From contig DDGC01000023.1 in NCBI GenBank assembly GCA_002337455.1, positions 174,798-234,788 on the forward strand: DNA of 59,991 bases, in the 5' to 3' direction. The position numbers were made by a program, and so were the translations under genes. The stretch is from Rhizobiales bacterium UBA1912. GTDB taxonomy: Bacteria > Pseudomonadota > Alphaproteobacteria > Rhizobiales > Devosiaceae. Shown here in pieces: positions 17,218 through 25,435 of this stretch. Positions within the stretch are counted from its first letter, which is position 1, and every line of letters starts with the position of its first letter. Below the pieces are notes generated by a model. The model saw only the letters and a program-made list of their open reading frames with translations, was not told the origin of the DNA and ran no database searches.

Positions 17218-18189
17218 ATGACTTTTCGCAAATCGATACTGGGCGGTCTGACGGTTGCGCTGGCGTTTGCCACTGTGCCGGCCATGGGCCAGCAATGGCC
17301 CGAGCGTCCCGTCAACATGGTGGTGGCCTACGGAGCGGGCGGAGGAACCGACACGCTGGCCCGTATCGTGGCGGACCCGCTTTCGCGCATCGTCGGCCAG
17401 CCGGTGGTCGTTGAAAACCGCCCCGGCGCAGGCGGAACCATCGGCGCGGATGCCGCCGCCAAGGCCGCGCCGGACGGCTATACGCTGTATATGATGGCCA
17501 ACGGCCACACTGTGGCCGGCGCCATGTATGCAAGCCTGCCCTACGATCCGGTCGGCGACTTCCAGGGGATTTCCGAGGTCGCTGCAATGCCGCTCGTTGT
17601 CGTGGCTCGTCCCGACTTCGAAGCCGATACGCTTGAAGAACTCATAGCGCTTGCCGCCGAACGCCCGGGCGAACTCAATTTCGCCAGCGTCGGAGTAGGT
17701 TCGTCGCAGCATTTTGCCGGTGAGCTTCTGGCGGAAACCGCCGGTATCGACATGATGCACATTCCCTATCAGGGCACGCCCGAAGCTCTGGCCGCAGTCC
17801 TCTCGGGGGAAGTGGACATGCTGGTCGAGGTGCTGGCGCCGATGCTGGGCCAGATCAGCAGCGGTGACATCAAGGCCATCGTGGCGACGAGCGCCGAGCG
17901 TCATCCCAAAATCGCTGACGTCGCAACCGTCGTCGAGGCTGGTTTCGAAGGGTTCGATGTTTCCACCTGGTATGGCATAGCTGTGCCGTCCGGAATGGAT
18001 GCCGGACTGGCCGAAGAGATCAACGCAGCGGTCTCGGCGGCACTCGAAGACGAGGCGCTCATCAATCAGCTCGGGGAATCGGGCTATATCGTTGGGGCCT
18101 CGGAGCCCGAAGCCTTCACCGCCAAGATCGGCTCGGAAGTCGAGCGCTGGACCGCAGTTCGCGTCAGCGCCGGTATCGACCAGATCTAG
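17218..18189 (+). CDS. tctC: TctC/Bug-family periplasmic solute-binding protein
   Basis: 323 residues with a signal peptide (cleavage after PAMG-Q near residue 24) and the Bug-family pattern WPERPVNMVVAYGAGGGTDT, VVVENRPGAGGTIGADAAAK and DGYTLYMMANG. It binds a carboxylate in the periplasm and delivers it to TctAB. The ATG at 17218 is preceded by GGAGGAGG. The gene heads the plus-strand hydroxyquinol cluster rather than joining tctBA, suggesting that the imported acid feeds this pathway (inference). Confidence 0.92.
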   Translation: MTFRKSILGGLTVALAFATVPAMGQQWPERPVNMVVAYGAGGGTDTLARIVADPLSRIVGQPVVVENRPGAGGTIGADAAAKAAPDGYTLYMMANGHTVAGAMYASLPYDPVGDFQGISEVAAMPLVVVARPDFEADTLEELIALAAERPGELNFASVGVGSSQHFAGELLAETAGIDMMHIPYQGTPEALAAVLSGEVDMLVEVLAPMLGQISSGDIKAIVATSAERHPKIADVATVVEAGFEGFDVSTWYGIAVPSGMDAGLAEEINAAVSAALEDEALINQLGESGYIVGASEPEAFTAKIGSEVERWTAVRVSAGIDQI

Positions 18190-18251
18190 GGCAATCCATG
18201 GGCCGCGCCGATGGGCGCGGTCCTTCACCTTTTGCGGAATTATTCATCCCC

Positions 18252-18839
18252 ATGACCAGAACGCTAAATCTGCTCACTGTTTGCGGTAGCCTGCGCCAGG
18301 GCTCGTTCAACCGCATGGTGGCCAATACCCTGCCCGATCTCGCGCCCGATGGCGTCTCGATTGTCGAAGCGCCCTCGATTGGCGATCTTCCGCTCTACAA
18401 TGCCGATATTCAGAACGCCGATGGATTTCCGGCTGCCGTAACCGCGCTGGGCGAAGCCATTCGCGCTGCTGACGGGGTGGTCTTTGTATCGCCCGAGTAT
18501 AATTTTTCGGTTCCCGGCGTGCTCAAGAATGCGCTGGACTGGGTGTCGCGGCTGCCCGACCAGCCCTTCAAGGGCAAGCCCATCGCGCTGCAATCGGCGG
18601 CGACCGGTATGCTGGGGGGTGCGCGGGCGCAGTATCACATGCGCCAGATCATGGTGTTTCTCGAAGCCCTGGTGTTCACCAAGCCGGAAATCTTCGTGTC
18701 CTTTGCCAAGGACAAGGTGGACCCGCAGACCGACCGCCTTGTCGATGAAGCAACCCGCACGATGATCGCCAGCCAGTTAGACGGCTTTGCGCAGTTTGTC
18801 GCCCGCGTGGGCCCAGCCCAAACCGGAGAACAACGATGA
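18252..18839 (+). CDS. NADPH-dependent FMN/quinone reductase (flavodoxin-like fold)
   Basis: 195 residues with the NADPH_FMN-reductase pattern: TVCGSLRQGSFNRMVA phosphate-binding loop, VVFVSPEYNFSVPGVLKNALDW flavin-contact segment and a GGARAQYHMRQI helix, similar to ChrR-type quinone reductases. In a hydroxyquinol pathway such an enzyme could return autoxidised hydroxybenzoquinone to hydroxyquinol, or supply reduced flavin to a monooxygenase. Its stop overlaps the next start (ATGA). Function within the pathway is inference; the fold assignment is firm. Confidence 0.87.
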   Translation: MTRTLNLLTVCGSLRQGSFNRMVANTLPDLAPDGVSIVEAPSIGDLPLYNADIQNADGFPAAVTALGEAIRAADGVVFVSPEYNFSVPGVLKNALDWVSRLPDQPFKGKPIALQSAATGMLGGARAQYHMRQIMVFLEALVFTKPEIFVSFAKDKVDPQTDRLVDEATRTMIASQLDGFAQFVARVGPAQTGEQR

Positions 18840-19459
18840 CGATGCCGCAGGATTTGGTCGACCGCCTTGCCATTCGCGATCTCGTTGAGAACTGGGCCGT
18901 TTGGCGCGATGCCGGAGACTGGACGCGCTTCCGGACGTGTTGGCACGATGATGGCGTGATGCAGGCGACCTGGTTTCAAGGGACGGCGGATGAATTCATA
19001 CGCGTCAGCCGCGAAGGGTTCGAGAAGGGTGTGAGCATCCTCCATTTCCTCGGCGGCACTTCGATCGATCTTTCGGGAGATCGAGCCATCGCCCAGACCA
19101 AGATGACCATCTCTCAACGTGGAGACGTGGACGGGGTTTTGTGCGACGTTGTTTGCACGGGGCGGTTCTACGACTTTCTGGAGAAGCGGGATGGCAAATG
19201 GGGTGTGGTGCTGCGCCAGCCAATTTATGAGAAGGACCGGCTCGATCCACTCGATCCGGCTGCCCAACTGCGGCTCGACAAGGAGCTGTTGGGACGCTTT
19301 CCGGCCGGGTATTGTCATCTGGCCTATATTCAGACGCGCATCGGCTATGTGGTGAAAAAAGACATGCCCGGATTGGTCGGACCTGAAGTCGAGGCACTTT
19401 ATGCGCGGGGCGCGGAATGGCTTTCGGGCGCTGCGCTGTCCGCCAAAGCATCGGCTTGA
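18836..19459 (+). CDS. SnoaL/NTF2-like protein of unknown role
   Basis: 207 residues. The start DRLAIRDLVENWAVWRDAGDW, FRTCWHDDG and later VCTGRFYDFLEKRDGKWGVV fit the SnoaL_4 branch of the NTF2-like cone fold, which contains small dehydratases, isomerases and accessory subunits of hydroxylases. It overlaps the FMN reductase gene by 4 nt and is 7 nt from maleylacetate reductase, so it belongs to the catabolic operon. A role in processing a hydroxylated or carboxylated aromatic is plausible; the sequence does not show which reaction. Confidence 0.75.
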   Translation: MTMPQDLVDRLAIRDLVENWAVWRDAGDWTRFRTCWHDDGVMQATWFQGTADEFIRVSREGFEKGVSILHFLGGTSIDLSGDRAIAQTKMTISQRGDVDGVLCDVVCTGRFYDFLEKRDGKWGVVLRQPIYEKDRLDPLDPAAQLRLDKELLGRFPAGYCHLAYIQTRIGYVVKKDMPGLVGPEVEALYARGAEWLSGAALSAKASA

Positions 19460-19466
19460 CCTGGCG

Positions 19467-20561
19467 ATGAGCAGGGCGTTTACATACCGGAGTCTGCCCA
19501 GCGATATACGGTTCGGCCCGGGCCTCCGGCACGGGCTGGCCGATCTGCTCGAAGGGGCGGGACTTTCGCGTGCGCTGGTTTTGACCACGCCGGGACAGGC
19601 CGGACTAGGGCATCAAGCACTCAAGTTACTGAATGGACTGGCTGTCGGGCCGTTCGACGGCGCGCGCATGCACACGCCGACCGAAGTGACCGGACGGGCG
19701 CTCGAGGAAGCGCAAAGGCTTGGCGCTGACTGCCTCGTGGCGGTCGGGGGCGGGTCGACCATCGGGTTGTCCAAGGCGGTATCGGTGCGCACCGGACTGA
19801 CGCAGATCGTCGTCCCCACCACCTATGCGGGCTCGGAAGTGACACCCATTCTGGGCGAGACCGAGAACGGGCAAAAGGTCACACGGCGGGACGATGCCAT
19901 CCTGCCGCGGTTTGTTGTTTACGATCCCGAATTGACCTATGCGCTGCCCGTACAGATAAGCGTGACGAGTGGGATCAACGCGCTGGCCCACGCCGCCGAG
20001 GCTCTTTATGCGCCCGACAGCTCGCCGATCGTGGGATTGATGGCACGGGAGGCCATCGCCGTCATGGTGGGGGCGTTGCCGGTCATCAAAGCCGATCCCG
20101 GCAATAGCGAGGCCCGGGCCGAGGCGCTCTATGCCGCCTGGCTGTGCGGAACGTGCCTGAGCAGCACGACCATGGGGTTGCACCACAAGATCTGTCACGT
20201 CCTGGGCGGAAGCTTCGATCTTCCGCACGCGGCAACCCATTGCATCATGCTGCCCCATGTTCTCGCCTATAACAGCGTGGCCGCCCGGCCCGCCTATGAG
20301 CAGATCGGCGCGATCCTCGATACCGACCGGCCCGAGCTTGCGCTGTTTGATCTTATTGCATCGCTGGATGGGCCCTTGGCGCTCAACGCGATCGGCATGC
20401 CTGAAGCCGGGCTGGACGCGGTTGTCGGGCAACTCGGCGCTTCGCCCTACGCCAATCCTGCCCCGCTTGTCACCGAACGGTTGCGGGCCATGCTGGCCGA
20501 CGCTTGGGCGGGCCGTCCGCCGGTGCGGGACGGTGCCCCGGCGATGCGCGCGCAAAAATAG
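19467..20561 (+). CDS. Maleylacetate reductase (iron-containing alcohol dehydrogenase family)
   Basis: 364 residues. The nucleotide-binding glycine motif GGGSTIGLSKA (near residue 90), VPTTYAGSEVTPILG, and the histidines in NALAHAAEALYA and GLHHKICHVLGG-type segments match maleylacetate reductases, which turn maleylacetate plus NAD(P)H into 3-oxoadipate. The neighbour is hydroxyquinol 1,2-dioxygenase, which makes maleylacetate, so the pair forms the classical lower hydroxyquinol route. The ATG at 19467 follows the previous stop by 7 nt; longer forms would overlap the upstream gene. Confidence 0.9.
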   Translation: MSRAFTYRSLPSDIRFGPGLRHGLADLLEGAGLSRALVLTTPGQAGLGHQALKLLNGLAVGPFDGARMHTPTEVTGRALEEAQRLGADCLVAVGGGSTIGLSKAVSVRTGLTQIVVPTTYAGSEVTPILGETENGQKVTRRDDAILPRFVVYDPELTYALPVQISVTSGINALAHAAEALYAPDSSPIVGLMAREAIAVMVGALPVIKADPGNSEARAEALYAAWLCGTCLSSTTMGLHHKICHVLGGSFDLPHAATHCIMLPHVLAYNSVAARPAYEQIGAILDTDRPELALFDLIASLDGPLALNAIGMPEAGLDAVVGQLGASPYANPAPLVTERLRAMLADAWAGRPPVRDGAPAMRAQK

Positions 20562-20570
20562 GAGGCTGGG

Positions 20571-21419
20571 ATGAGCGGCTATTTCACTGAGGACACCTCG
20601 GTCGATGCTGTCAATTCACGGATGGGGCCGGACGTCAGCCCGCGGCTTGCCAAGGTGATGGCGGCGCTGGTCAGGCATTTGCATGAGTTTGCCAAGGAGG
20701 TTGAGCTTACCGAGCAGGAGTGGGAAATCGGCATCGACTTTTTGACCCGGACGGGCGGCATCTGTAGCCCCGAGCGGCAGGAGTTCATCCTGCTGTCCGA
20801 TACCCTGGGGTTTTCCATGCTTGTCGATGCCATCAACAATCGTCGTCCCGAGGGGGCGACGGAAAACACCGTATTTGGGCCGTTTCATGTGGAGGGCGCG
20901 CCCGTGCGGGCCATGGGCGACAGCATCAGCCTCGACGGCAAGGGCGAACCTTGTGTTTATGAGGGGCGGGTGCTCGATCTCGACGGGCGGCCGATCGCCG
21001 GGGCGAAGATCGATGTCTGGTGCGACAATGAAGATGGCTTTTACGACGTGCAGCAGCCCGATGTGCAGCCGAAATGGAACAATCGCGGCGTCTTTTTAAC
21101 CGGGCCGGACGGGCGCTACAGCTTTGTCGGCATCAAGCCGGTTTCCTATCCCATCCCCGACGATGGGCCGGTGGGGCAGATGCTGGCCGCGCTGGGGCGC
21201 CATCCGTTCCGGCCCGCCCATATGCATTATCTGGTCACCGCTCCGGGTTTTGAAAAGCTGGTGACCCATACCTTTGTGGGCGGCGATCCCTACCTGGATT
21301 CCGACACGGTGTTCGGGGTCAAGAAGTCGCTGATTGCTCGGTTCGAAGCGGTCGAGGGCAGCGGAACACGCTGGCGTTCGCCGTTCGACTTTGTCCTGAC
21401 ACCGGCCGGCGGCAACTGA
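20571..21419 (+). CDS. Hydroxyquinol 1,2-dioxygenase (intradiol ring cleavage)
   Basis: 282 residues. An N-terminal helical linker domain (about 1-100) with the family stretch ENTVFGPFHVEGAP is followed by the intradiol beta-sandwich (about 110-280). Iron ligands are visible: tyrosines in GRYSFVGIKPVSYPIPDDGPVG and histidines in FRPAHMHYLV. The GPVGQML sequence and overall length are characteristic of hydroxyquinol rather than catechol dioxygenases. It cleaves benzene-1,2,4-triol to maleylacetate. The gene follows maleylacetate reductase by 9 nt with AGGAGG before the ATG. Confidence 0.92.
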   Translation: MSGYFTEDTSVDAVNSRMGPDVSPRLAKVMAALVRHLHEFAKEVELTEQEWEIGIDFLTRTGGICSPERQEFILLSDTLGFSMLVDAINNRRPEGATENTVFGPFHVEGAPVRAMGDSISLDGKGEPCVYEGRVLDLDGRPIAGAKIDVWCDNEDGFYDVQQPDVQPKWNNRGVFLTGPDGRYSFVGIKPVSYPIPDDGPVGQMLAALGRHPFRPAHMHYLVTAPGFEKLVTHTFVGGDPYLDSDTVFGVKKSLIARFEAVEGSGTRWRSPFDFVLTPAGGN

Positions 21420-21485
21420 CGGAGTGGTTGCGTTCGATGTCGGTCGACCGACATCATGGCGCCATGGATTCGCAGGAGATCGCCA

Positions 21486-22196
21486 ATGACCTTGTCCCGG
21501 CACGCAATTGAAACGCTCAAGGGCGTTTCGACCGCCACGCTGACCACCGTGCTGCTCAAAAAGGGGCTGCGCAATGTGTGGATCCGCAACGCCAGGCCAA
21601 TCCGGCCTTCAATGCCAAGGATCGTCGGTCCCGCCTTTACGCTGCGCTTCGTTCCTGCGCGTGAGGACCTTGCAACCCCGGCAAGCTGGGGTTCTCCGAT
21701 CTCGACCCGCGCTGCCATCGAGGACATGCCCGAGGGCGCCGTTGTGGTTGCCGATGCCATGGGTGTGTCCGACGCCGGCATCTTCGGCGATATTCTGTGT
21801 TTGCGCATGGCAAAGAGGGGTGTTGCCGCGCTGGTCACCGATGGGGTGATGCGGGACGCAGTGGGCGTCCACTCCACACATCTGCCTGTCTGGTGCAATG
21901 GCATTTCGGCGCCGCCATCGGTGGCCGGGCTGACCTTTGTAGGCTGGCAGGAAACCATCGGCTGCGGCGGGGTGGCGGTGATCCCGGGGGACGTGATCGT
22001 CGTCGATGACGACGGTGCCGTCGTGATCCCGCAGGCGCTGCTCGATGCGGTGTTGATCGAGGCGCCCGAGCAGGAAGCCATGGAAGCCTGGATCATGACC
22101 GAGGTCGACCGCGGCGTGCCGCTGCCTGGCCTCTATCCCATGAACGAAGAGACCAAGACGCGCTACGAGGCGTTCAAGTCCGGACGGCAGCTCTAG
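21486..22196 (+). CDS. RraA-like / HMG-aldolase-family protein
   Basis: 236 residues with the RraA fold signatures GVSTATLTTVLLKKGLRN, FGDILCLRMAKRGVAALVTDGVMRDAVG (the R-D pair is that of 4-hydroxy-4-methyl-2-oxoglutarate aldolases) and GDVIVVDDDGAVVIP. Enzymes of this branch split or decarboxylate oxo-acids in aromatic catabolism; RNase-regulating RraA is shorter. GGAG lies upstream of the ATG at 21486. It is last in the hydroxyquinol cluster, 66 nt after the dioxygenase, and its TAG stop is shared as CTAG with the convergent gene. Exact substrate unknown. Confidence 0.83.
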   Translation: MTLSRHAIETLKGVSTATLTTVLLKKGLRNVWIRNARPIRPSMPRIVGPAFTLRFVPAREDLATPASWGSPISTRAAIEDMPEGAVVVADAMGVSDAGIFGDILCLRMAKRGVAALVTDGVMRDAVGVHSTHLPVWCNGISAPPSVAGLTFVGWQETIGCGGVAVIPGDVIVVDDDGAVVIPQALLDAVLIEAPEQEAMEAWIMTEVDRGVPLPGLYPMNEETKTRYEAFKSGRQL

Positions 22197-22600
22197 TTGC
22201 TGGCACCCAACAGGCGCGTCGCGAAATAGCCGGCGGTCGCGGCGGTGCCGGTGAGCGCGGCGCCCCAGAGGATATCGATGATGGTGACCGAAACCGACCA
22301 GTCCCGGATGGTCGCGAGATTGGTCATGTCGTAGGTGCCATAGGCCACAAGGCCCAAAATGGCGCCGGCGATCAGGGCCTGTGTCCAGTTGCCCGATTGC
22401 ATGGCCGGGGCGACGGCGAAGTAAACGATGCCCCCGATATAGAACAGGTAGAAGGCACCGGCCGCGGCGAGATTGGGCTGGTCGAGCAGGACGTGGCCGA
22501 TCTGTTCGCGGTAAAAGCCGAAAGCAACCCGCGACAGCCAGATATAGTCGATGGCGAAAAAGACGATGGCCGTTCCGATGTAGGCGACGACGTACGGCAT
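22193..22600 (-). CDS. DUF2177 family membrane protein
   Basis: 135 residues with four transmembrane helices and the DUF2177 pattern AIDYIWLSRVAFGFYREQIG, FYLFYIGGIVYFAV and YGTYDMTNLATIRDW. The ATG at 22600 is preceded by GAGGGATCAC; an in-frame ATG 12 nt upstream overlaps the chrR stop. It belongs to the rpoE-chrR transcription unit. Homologues are often seen beside RpoE-ChrR and the DUF1365/amine oxidase genes, but the biochemical role is unknown. Confidence 0.85.
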   Translation of the reverse strand: MPYVVAYIGTAIVFFAIDYIWLSRVAFGFYREQIGHVLLDQPNLAAAGAFYLFYIGGIVYFAVAPAMQSGNWTQALIAGAILGLVAYGTYDMTNLATIRDWSVSVTIIDILWGAALTGTAATAGYFATRLLGASN

Positions 22601-22608
22601 GTGATCCC

Positions 22609-23268
22609 TCATATCCCCAGCACTGGCTGGAACAGGCGCACGATCCAGCTCTTGAACTTGAGCGGCGCTTCGGTGACGGCAAGACAGATGCAATCGGCAT
22701 CGTCGGTCGCGACAGGCTGATGGGTCAGGCTGCCATCGGCGATCTCGATGTCGCCGCGGGTGAACGTTCCGTCCTCATCACTAAAGGCACCGGACAAAAC
22801 CAGTGTCATTTCCATGCCGCGATGGGTGTGTTCGGGCACGGGCTTGCCGGCCGGAATGCGCAGCAGACGCGCGACAGCGCGGCCATCGCGTGTTTGGATG
22901 ATGAACTGGGCGGCGCCCGGCATGGCCTTCCAGCGGATGGCGTCGACGTCCGAGCCCACGTAGGAGCGCAAGGGTTCAGGCAGGATTGGGGCCGACCCGC
23001 CTGCGCTGCCGCGGCGCGCAGGCTTTGCGGTGGGCAACGGGGCGTCGGCGATCCGTGTCCTCAACGACTGCCAGCTGGCATCGGTATCAGGGGCCGGTTC
23101 GATATCCTCGAGCAGCGCGCCGCCTGTACCCTCGATCATGGCGTAGCGCTCGCGACAGGCGGGGCAGATGGCGAGATGGGTGGCCACGGCGAGCGAAAAG
23201 CCCTCGGCGAGCGTGCCTGCGGCATGGTCGAGCAGGATGTCTTCTTCGAGGTGGTGGATGATGCTCAT
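22609..23268 (-). CDS. chrR: ChrR-type zinc anti-sigma factor with cupin domain
   Basis: 219 residues. The N-terminal anti-sigma part (about 1-80) carries the zinc ligands in HLAICPACRERY; the C-terminal cupin (about 105-205) carries HTHRGMEMTLVLSG and a later GDIEIADGSLTHQP. In Rhodobacter, ChrR holds RpoE inactive until singlet oxygen or organic peroxide triggers its loss. The gene overlaps the sigma gene by 4 nt (ATGA), which supports the start at 23268 and stoichiometric production. Confidence 0.93.
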   Translation of the reverse strand: MSIIHHLEEDILLDHAAGTLAEGFSLAVATHLAICPACRERYAMIEGTGGALLEDIEPAPDTDASWQSLRTRIADAPLPTAKPARRGSAGGSAPILPEPLRSYVGSDVDAIRWKAMPGAAQFIIQTRDGRAVARLLRIPAGKPVPEHTHRGMEMTLVLSGAFSDEDGTFTRGDIEIADGSLTHQPVATDDADCICLAVTEAPLKFKSWIVRLFQPVLGI

Positions 23269-23840
23269 GACCGATCCTCCAGCGCCGTGCGCAGCTTGGC
23301 GAAGGCGAGACGGATACGGGATTTGACAGTGCCCAGCGGCAGGCCGAGTTTCTCGGAAATCGAGCCGTGGGAAGCCTCCTCGAAAAACGAAAGCTTCAAG
23401 AGCTCGAGCTGTTCGGGGGGAAGGGTCTCCATGGCGCGGTGGAGCCGGTCGGCATCTTCGTTCATGTCGAAAGCCGCATCGGCGGGCGTGATCTCGGCGG
23501 GAACGAAGGCGGGGTCGTTGGGGTCGAAATCGGGCCGGTTGGCCTTGCGCCAGTGATCGATGCGCTGGTTGCGCGCTATGGTAAAGATCCACGTCGAGAC
23601 GTTGCCCTTGTCGGGGCTGTATAGGGCGGCCTTGTTCCAGACCGCCACCATGGTTTCCTGCATCAATTCCTCGGCGAGCTGCCCGTCGCGGCAGAGTTTG
23701 GCCATGTAGGCGCGCACGCGGGGGCCGTAGTAACGAAACAGCTCTTCAAAAGCGGCGACGTCGCGCGATGTGGCGACGGCAAACAGTTTCTGGCGCATCA
23801 GGATATTGAGCGCCTTCTTGTCATTGAGATCGACGGCCAT
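23265..23840 (-). CDS. rpoE: RpoE-type ECF sigma factor (ECF11-like, partner of ChrR)
   Basis: 191 residues: sigma region 2 (AYMAKLCRDGQLAEELMQETMVAVWNKAALY, then WIFTIARNQRIDHWRK) and region 4 (LPPEQLELLKLSFFEEASHGSISEKLGLPLGTVKSRIRLAFAKLR). It directs transcription of photo-oxidative stress genes when released from ChrR. Start choice is uncertain: the ATG at 23840 gives a normal ECF size but its AGGAG lies 18 nt upstream; an ATG at 23954 is in frame but lies close to the predicted transcription start and lacks a ribosome binding site. Confidence 0.9.
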   Translation of the reverse strand: MAVDLNDKKALNILMRQKLFAVATSRDVAAFEELFRYYGPRVRAYMAKLCRDGQLAEELMQETMVAVWNKAALYSPDKGNVSTWIFTIARNQRIDHWRKANRPDFDPNDPAFVPAEITPADAAFDMNEDADRLHRAMETLPPEQLELLKLSFFEEASHGSISEKLGLPLGTVKSRIRLAFAKLRTALEDRS

Positions 23841-23960
23841 CTTGTCGGTACGCGCAACTCCTCTGGGGGCCGGACGCACAGCATATTCGCGCTGCGCCGC
23901 CAAGGGCTTTGAAGTTTGGCACGTGGCCGGATCGATTGAAAGCACTGTCGTCATGCTTGG

Positions 23961-23989
23961 ATTTACGGCAGCGCGAAGGTGGCGGATCA
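23961..23989 (-). promoter_or_regulatory. Predicted RpoE-dependent promoter of rpoE-chrR
   Basis: Read on the minus strand, TGATCC (23984-23989) is separated by exactly 18 nt from TAAAT (23961-23965). Rhodobacter RpoE promoters, from memory, are TGATCC-N18-TAAGA-like. The site lies about 120 nt before the rpoE ATG and predicts autoregulation. Confidence 0.65.
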
Positions 23990-24079
23990 CCGGGACCTGA
24001 AGAAAAAATCCCGTCGCGGGTGCATCCGAATTGGCGTTGGGCTCGTACCTAATGAAAAGCAACAAGGACAAGCCGACCA

Positions 24080-25435
24080 ATGTATCTCGATGCTGGCCCC
24101 AAGGGACCAAAAGGCACAAAGCGTATCGCCGTTATCGGAAGCGGAATTTCGGGACTTTCGGCCGCTTGGCTGATGAGCCAGACCCACGACGTGACGCTCT
24201 ATGAGGCCGACTCGCGGATCGGGGGGCACTCCAATACGGTCGATGTCGATTACGATGGCAAGACGATCCCGGTCGATACCGGGTTCATCGTCTATAACGA
24301 GGCCAACTATCCCAACCTCGTTGCCATGTTTGATCATCTCGGGGTGCAAACGGCGCTGTCGTGGATGTCGTTCGGGGCCTCGATCGATGGCGGGGTGTTT
24401 GAATATTGCTCAGACCCGCTGGGGCTTATCGGGCAGAAATCGAACGTAGTGCGTCCGCGCTTCTGGCGGATGCTCTCGGATGTCGTGAAATTTTCCCGCT
24501 CGCACCGGGAAATCCTCGCCGATGGCAGTCTCGCGCACGTCGGTTTGGCTGATTATCTGGCGGAAAACGGGTACTCTGAAAGCTATATCCACGACCATAT
24601 CCTGCCCATGGCGGCGGCAATCTGGTCGTCATCGGCCACCGATATTCGCAACTATCCCGTGCAGGCCTTTGTGCGGTTCTTTCTCAATCACGGGTTGCTC
24701 GATCTCTACAACCGCCCGTTGTGGCGGACCGTCGAGGGCGGCAGCCGCGAATATGTTTCGCGTCTCGTGGCCGGCTACAAAGGCGCCGTGCGTCTTTCGA
24801 CCGGCGTAAGCCGGATCGAGCGGCATTCGGGCGTGGTGGAAGTGACCGACATACGCGGCCACAAGGACATCTTTACCGATGTCTTGATCGCCACCCATGC
24901 GGATCAGGCGCTCGCGATGCTCGCCAACCCCGATCAGGACGAGCGGGCAGTGCTGGGCGCATTCGAATACACGCACAACAAGGCCGTGCTGCACACCGAC
25001 CGGCGCCTGATGCCCAAGCGCAAATCGGTATGGTCGAGCTGGAACTATATCGGCGAGCGCGAATGGGACGGGGATAGCCCGCTTTGCGTTACCTACTGGA
25101 TGAACAAGCTGCAGAATATCGACAAGAAATACCCCCTGTTCGTGACGCTCAACCCCAGCCGCGAGATCGATCCGGCGACGGTCTTTGAGACGTTCGATTA
25201 CACACATCCGCTTTTCGACCAGAAAGCCATGGCGGCGCAAAAAGAGCTGTGGCGCCTGCAGGGGCGCGGTGGCGTCTGGTTTGCCGGTGCGCATTTTGGT
25301 TCGGGCTTCCACGAGGACGGCTTGCAGGCCGGCCTTGCGGCGGCGGAAGATCTGGCCGGGGTGCAACGTCCCTGGGCGGTGGACAATGCCTCGGGTCGTA
25401 TCCATATCAACACCGAAAGGGTGGCCGCCGAATGA
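24080..25435 (+). CDS. FAD-dependent amine oxidase/flavoprotein of the RpoE-associated lipid cluster
   Basis: 451 residues. The N terminus has the dinucleotide-binding motif AVIGSGISGLSAAWLMS followed by YEADSRIGGHSNTV, and the C-terminal FAD contact is GVWFAGAHFGSGFHEDGLQAGLAAAEDLAG. Homologues lie next to DUF1365 genes and cyclopropane-fatty-acid-synthase-like methyltransferases under RpoE control, where they are linked to unusual (for example furan) fatty acids. The gene is divergent from rpoE and overlaps the following DUF1365 gene by 4 nt. A second RpoE promoter in the plus direction could not be identified with confidence. Confidence 0.85.
   Translation: MYLDAGPKGPKGTKRIAVIGSGISGLSAAWLMSQTHDVTLYEADSRIGGHSNTVDVDYDGKTIPVDTGFIVYNEANYPNLVAMFDHLGVQTALSWMSFGASIDGGVFEYCSDPLGLIGQKSNVVRPRFWRMLSDVVKFSRSHREILADGSLAHVGLADYLAENGYSESYIHDHILPMAAAIWSSSATDIRNYPVQAFVRFFLNHGLLDLYNRPLWRTVEGGSREYVSRLVAGYKGAVRLSTGVSRIERHSGVVEVTDIRGHKDIFTDVLIATHADQALAMLANPDQDERAVLGAFEYTHNKAVLHTDRRLMPKRKSVWSSWNYIGEREWDGDSPLCVTYWMNKLQNIDKKYPLFVTLNPSREIDPATVFETFDYTHPLFDQKAMAAQKELWRLQGRGGVWFAGAHFGSGFHEDGLQAGLAAAEDLAGVQRPWAVDNASGRIHINTERVAAE

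Noticed and set aside
24028..24060. A possible plus-strand RpoE promoter before the flavoprotein gene (TGCATCC and CTAAT)
   Set aside because: The spacing is about 21 nt and both boxes have mismatches, so it does not match the well-formed minus-strand site nearby.
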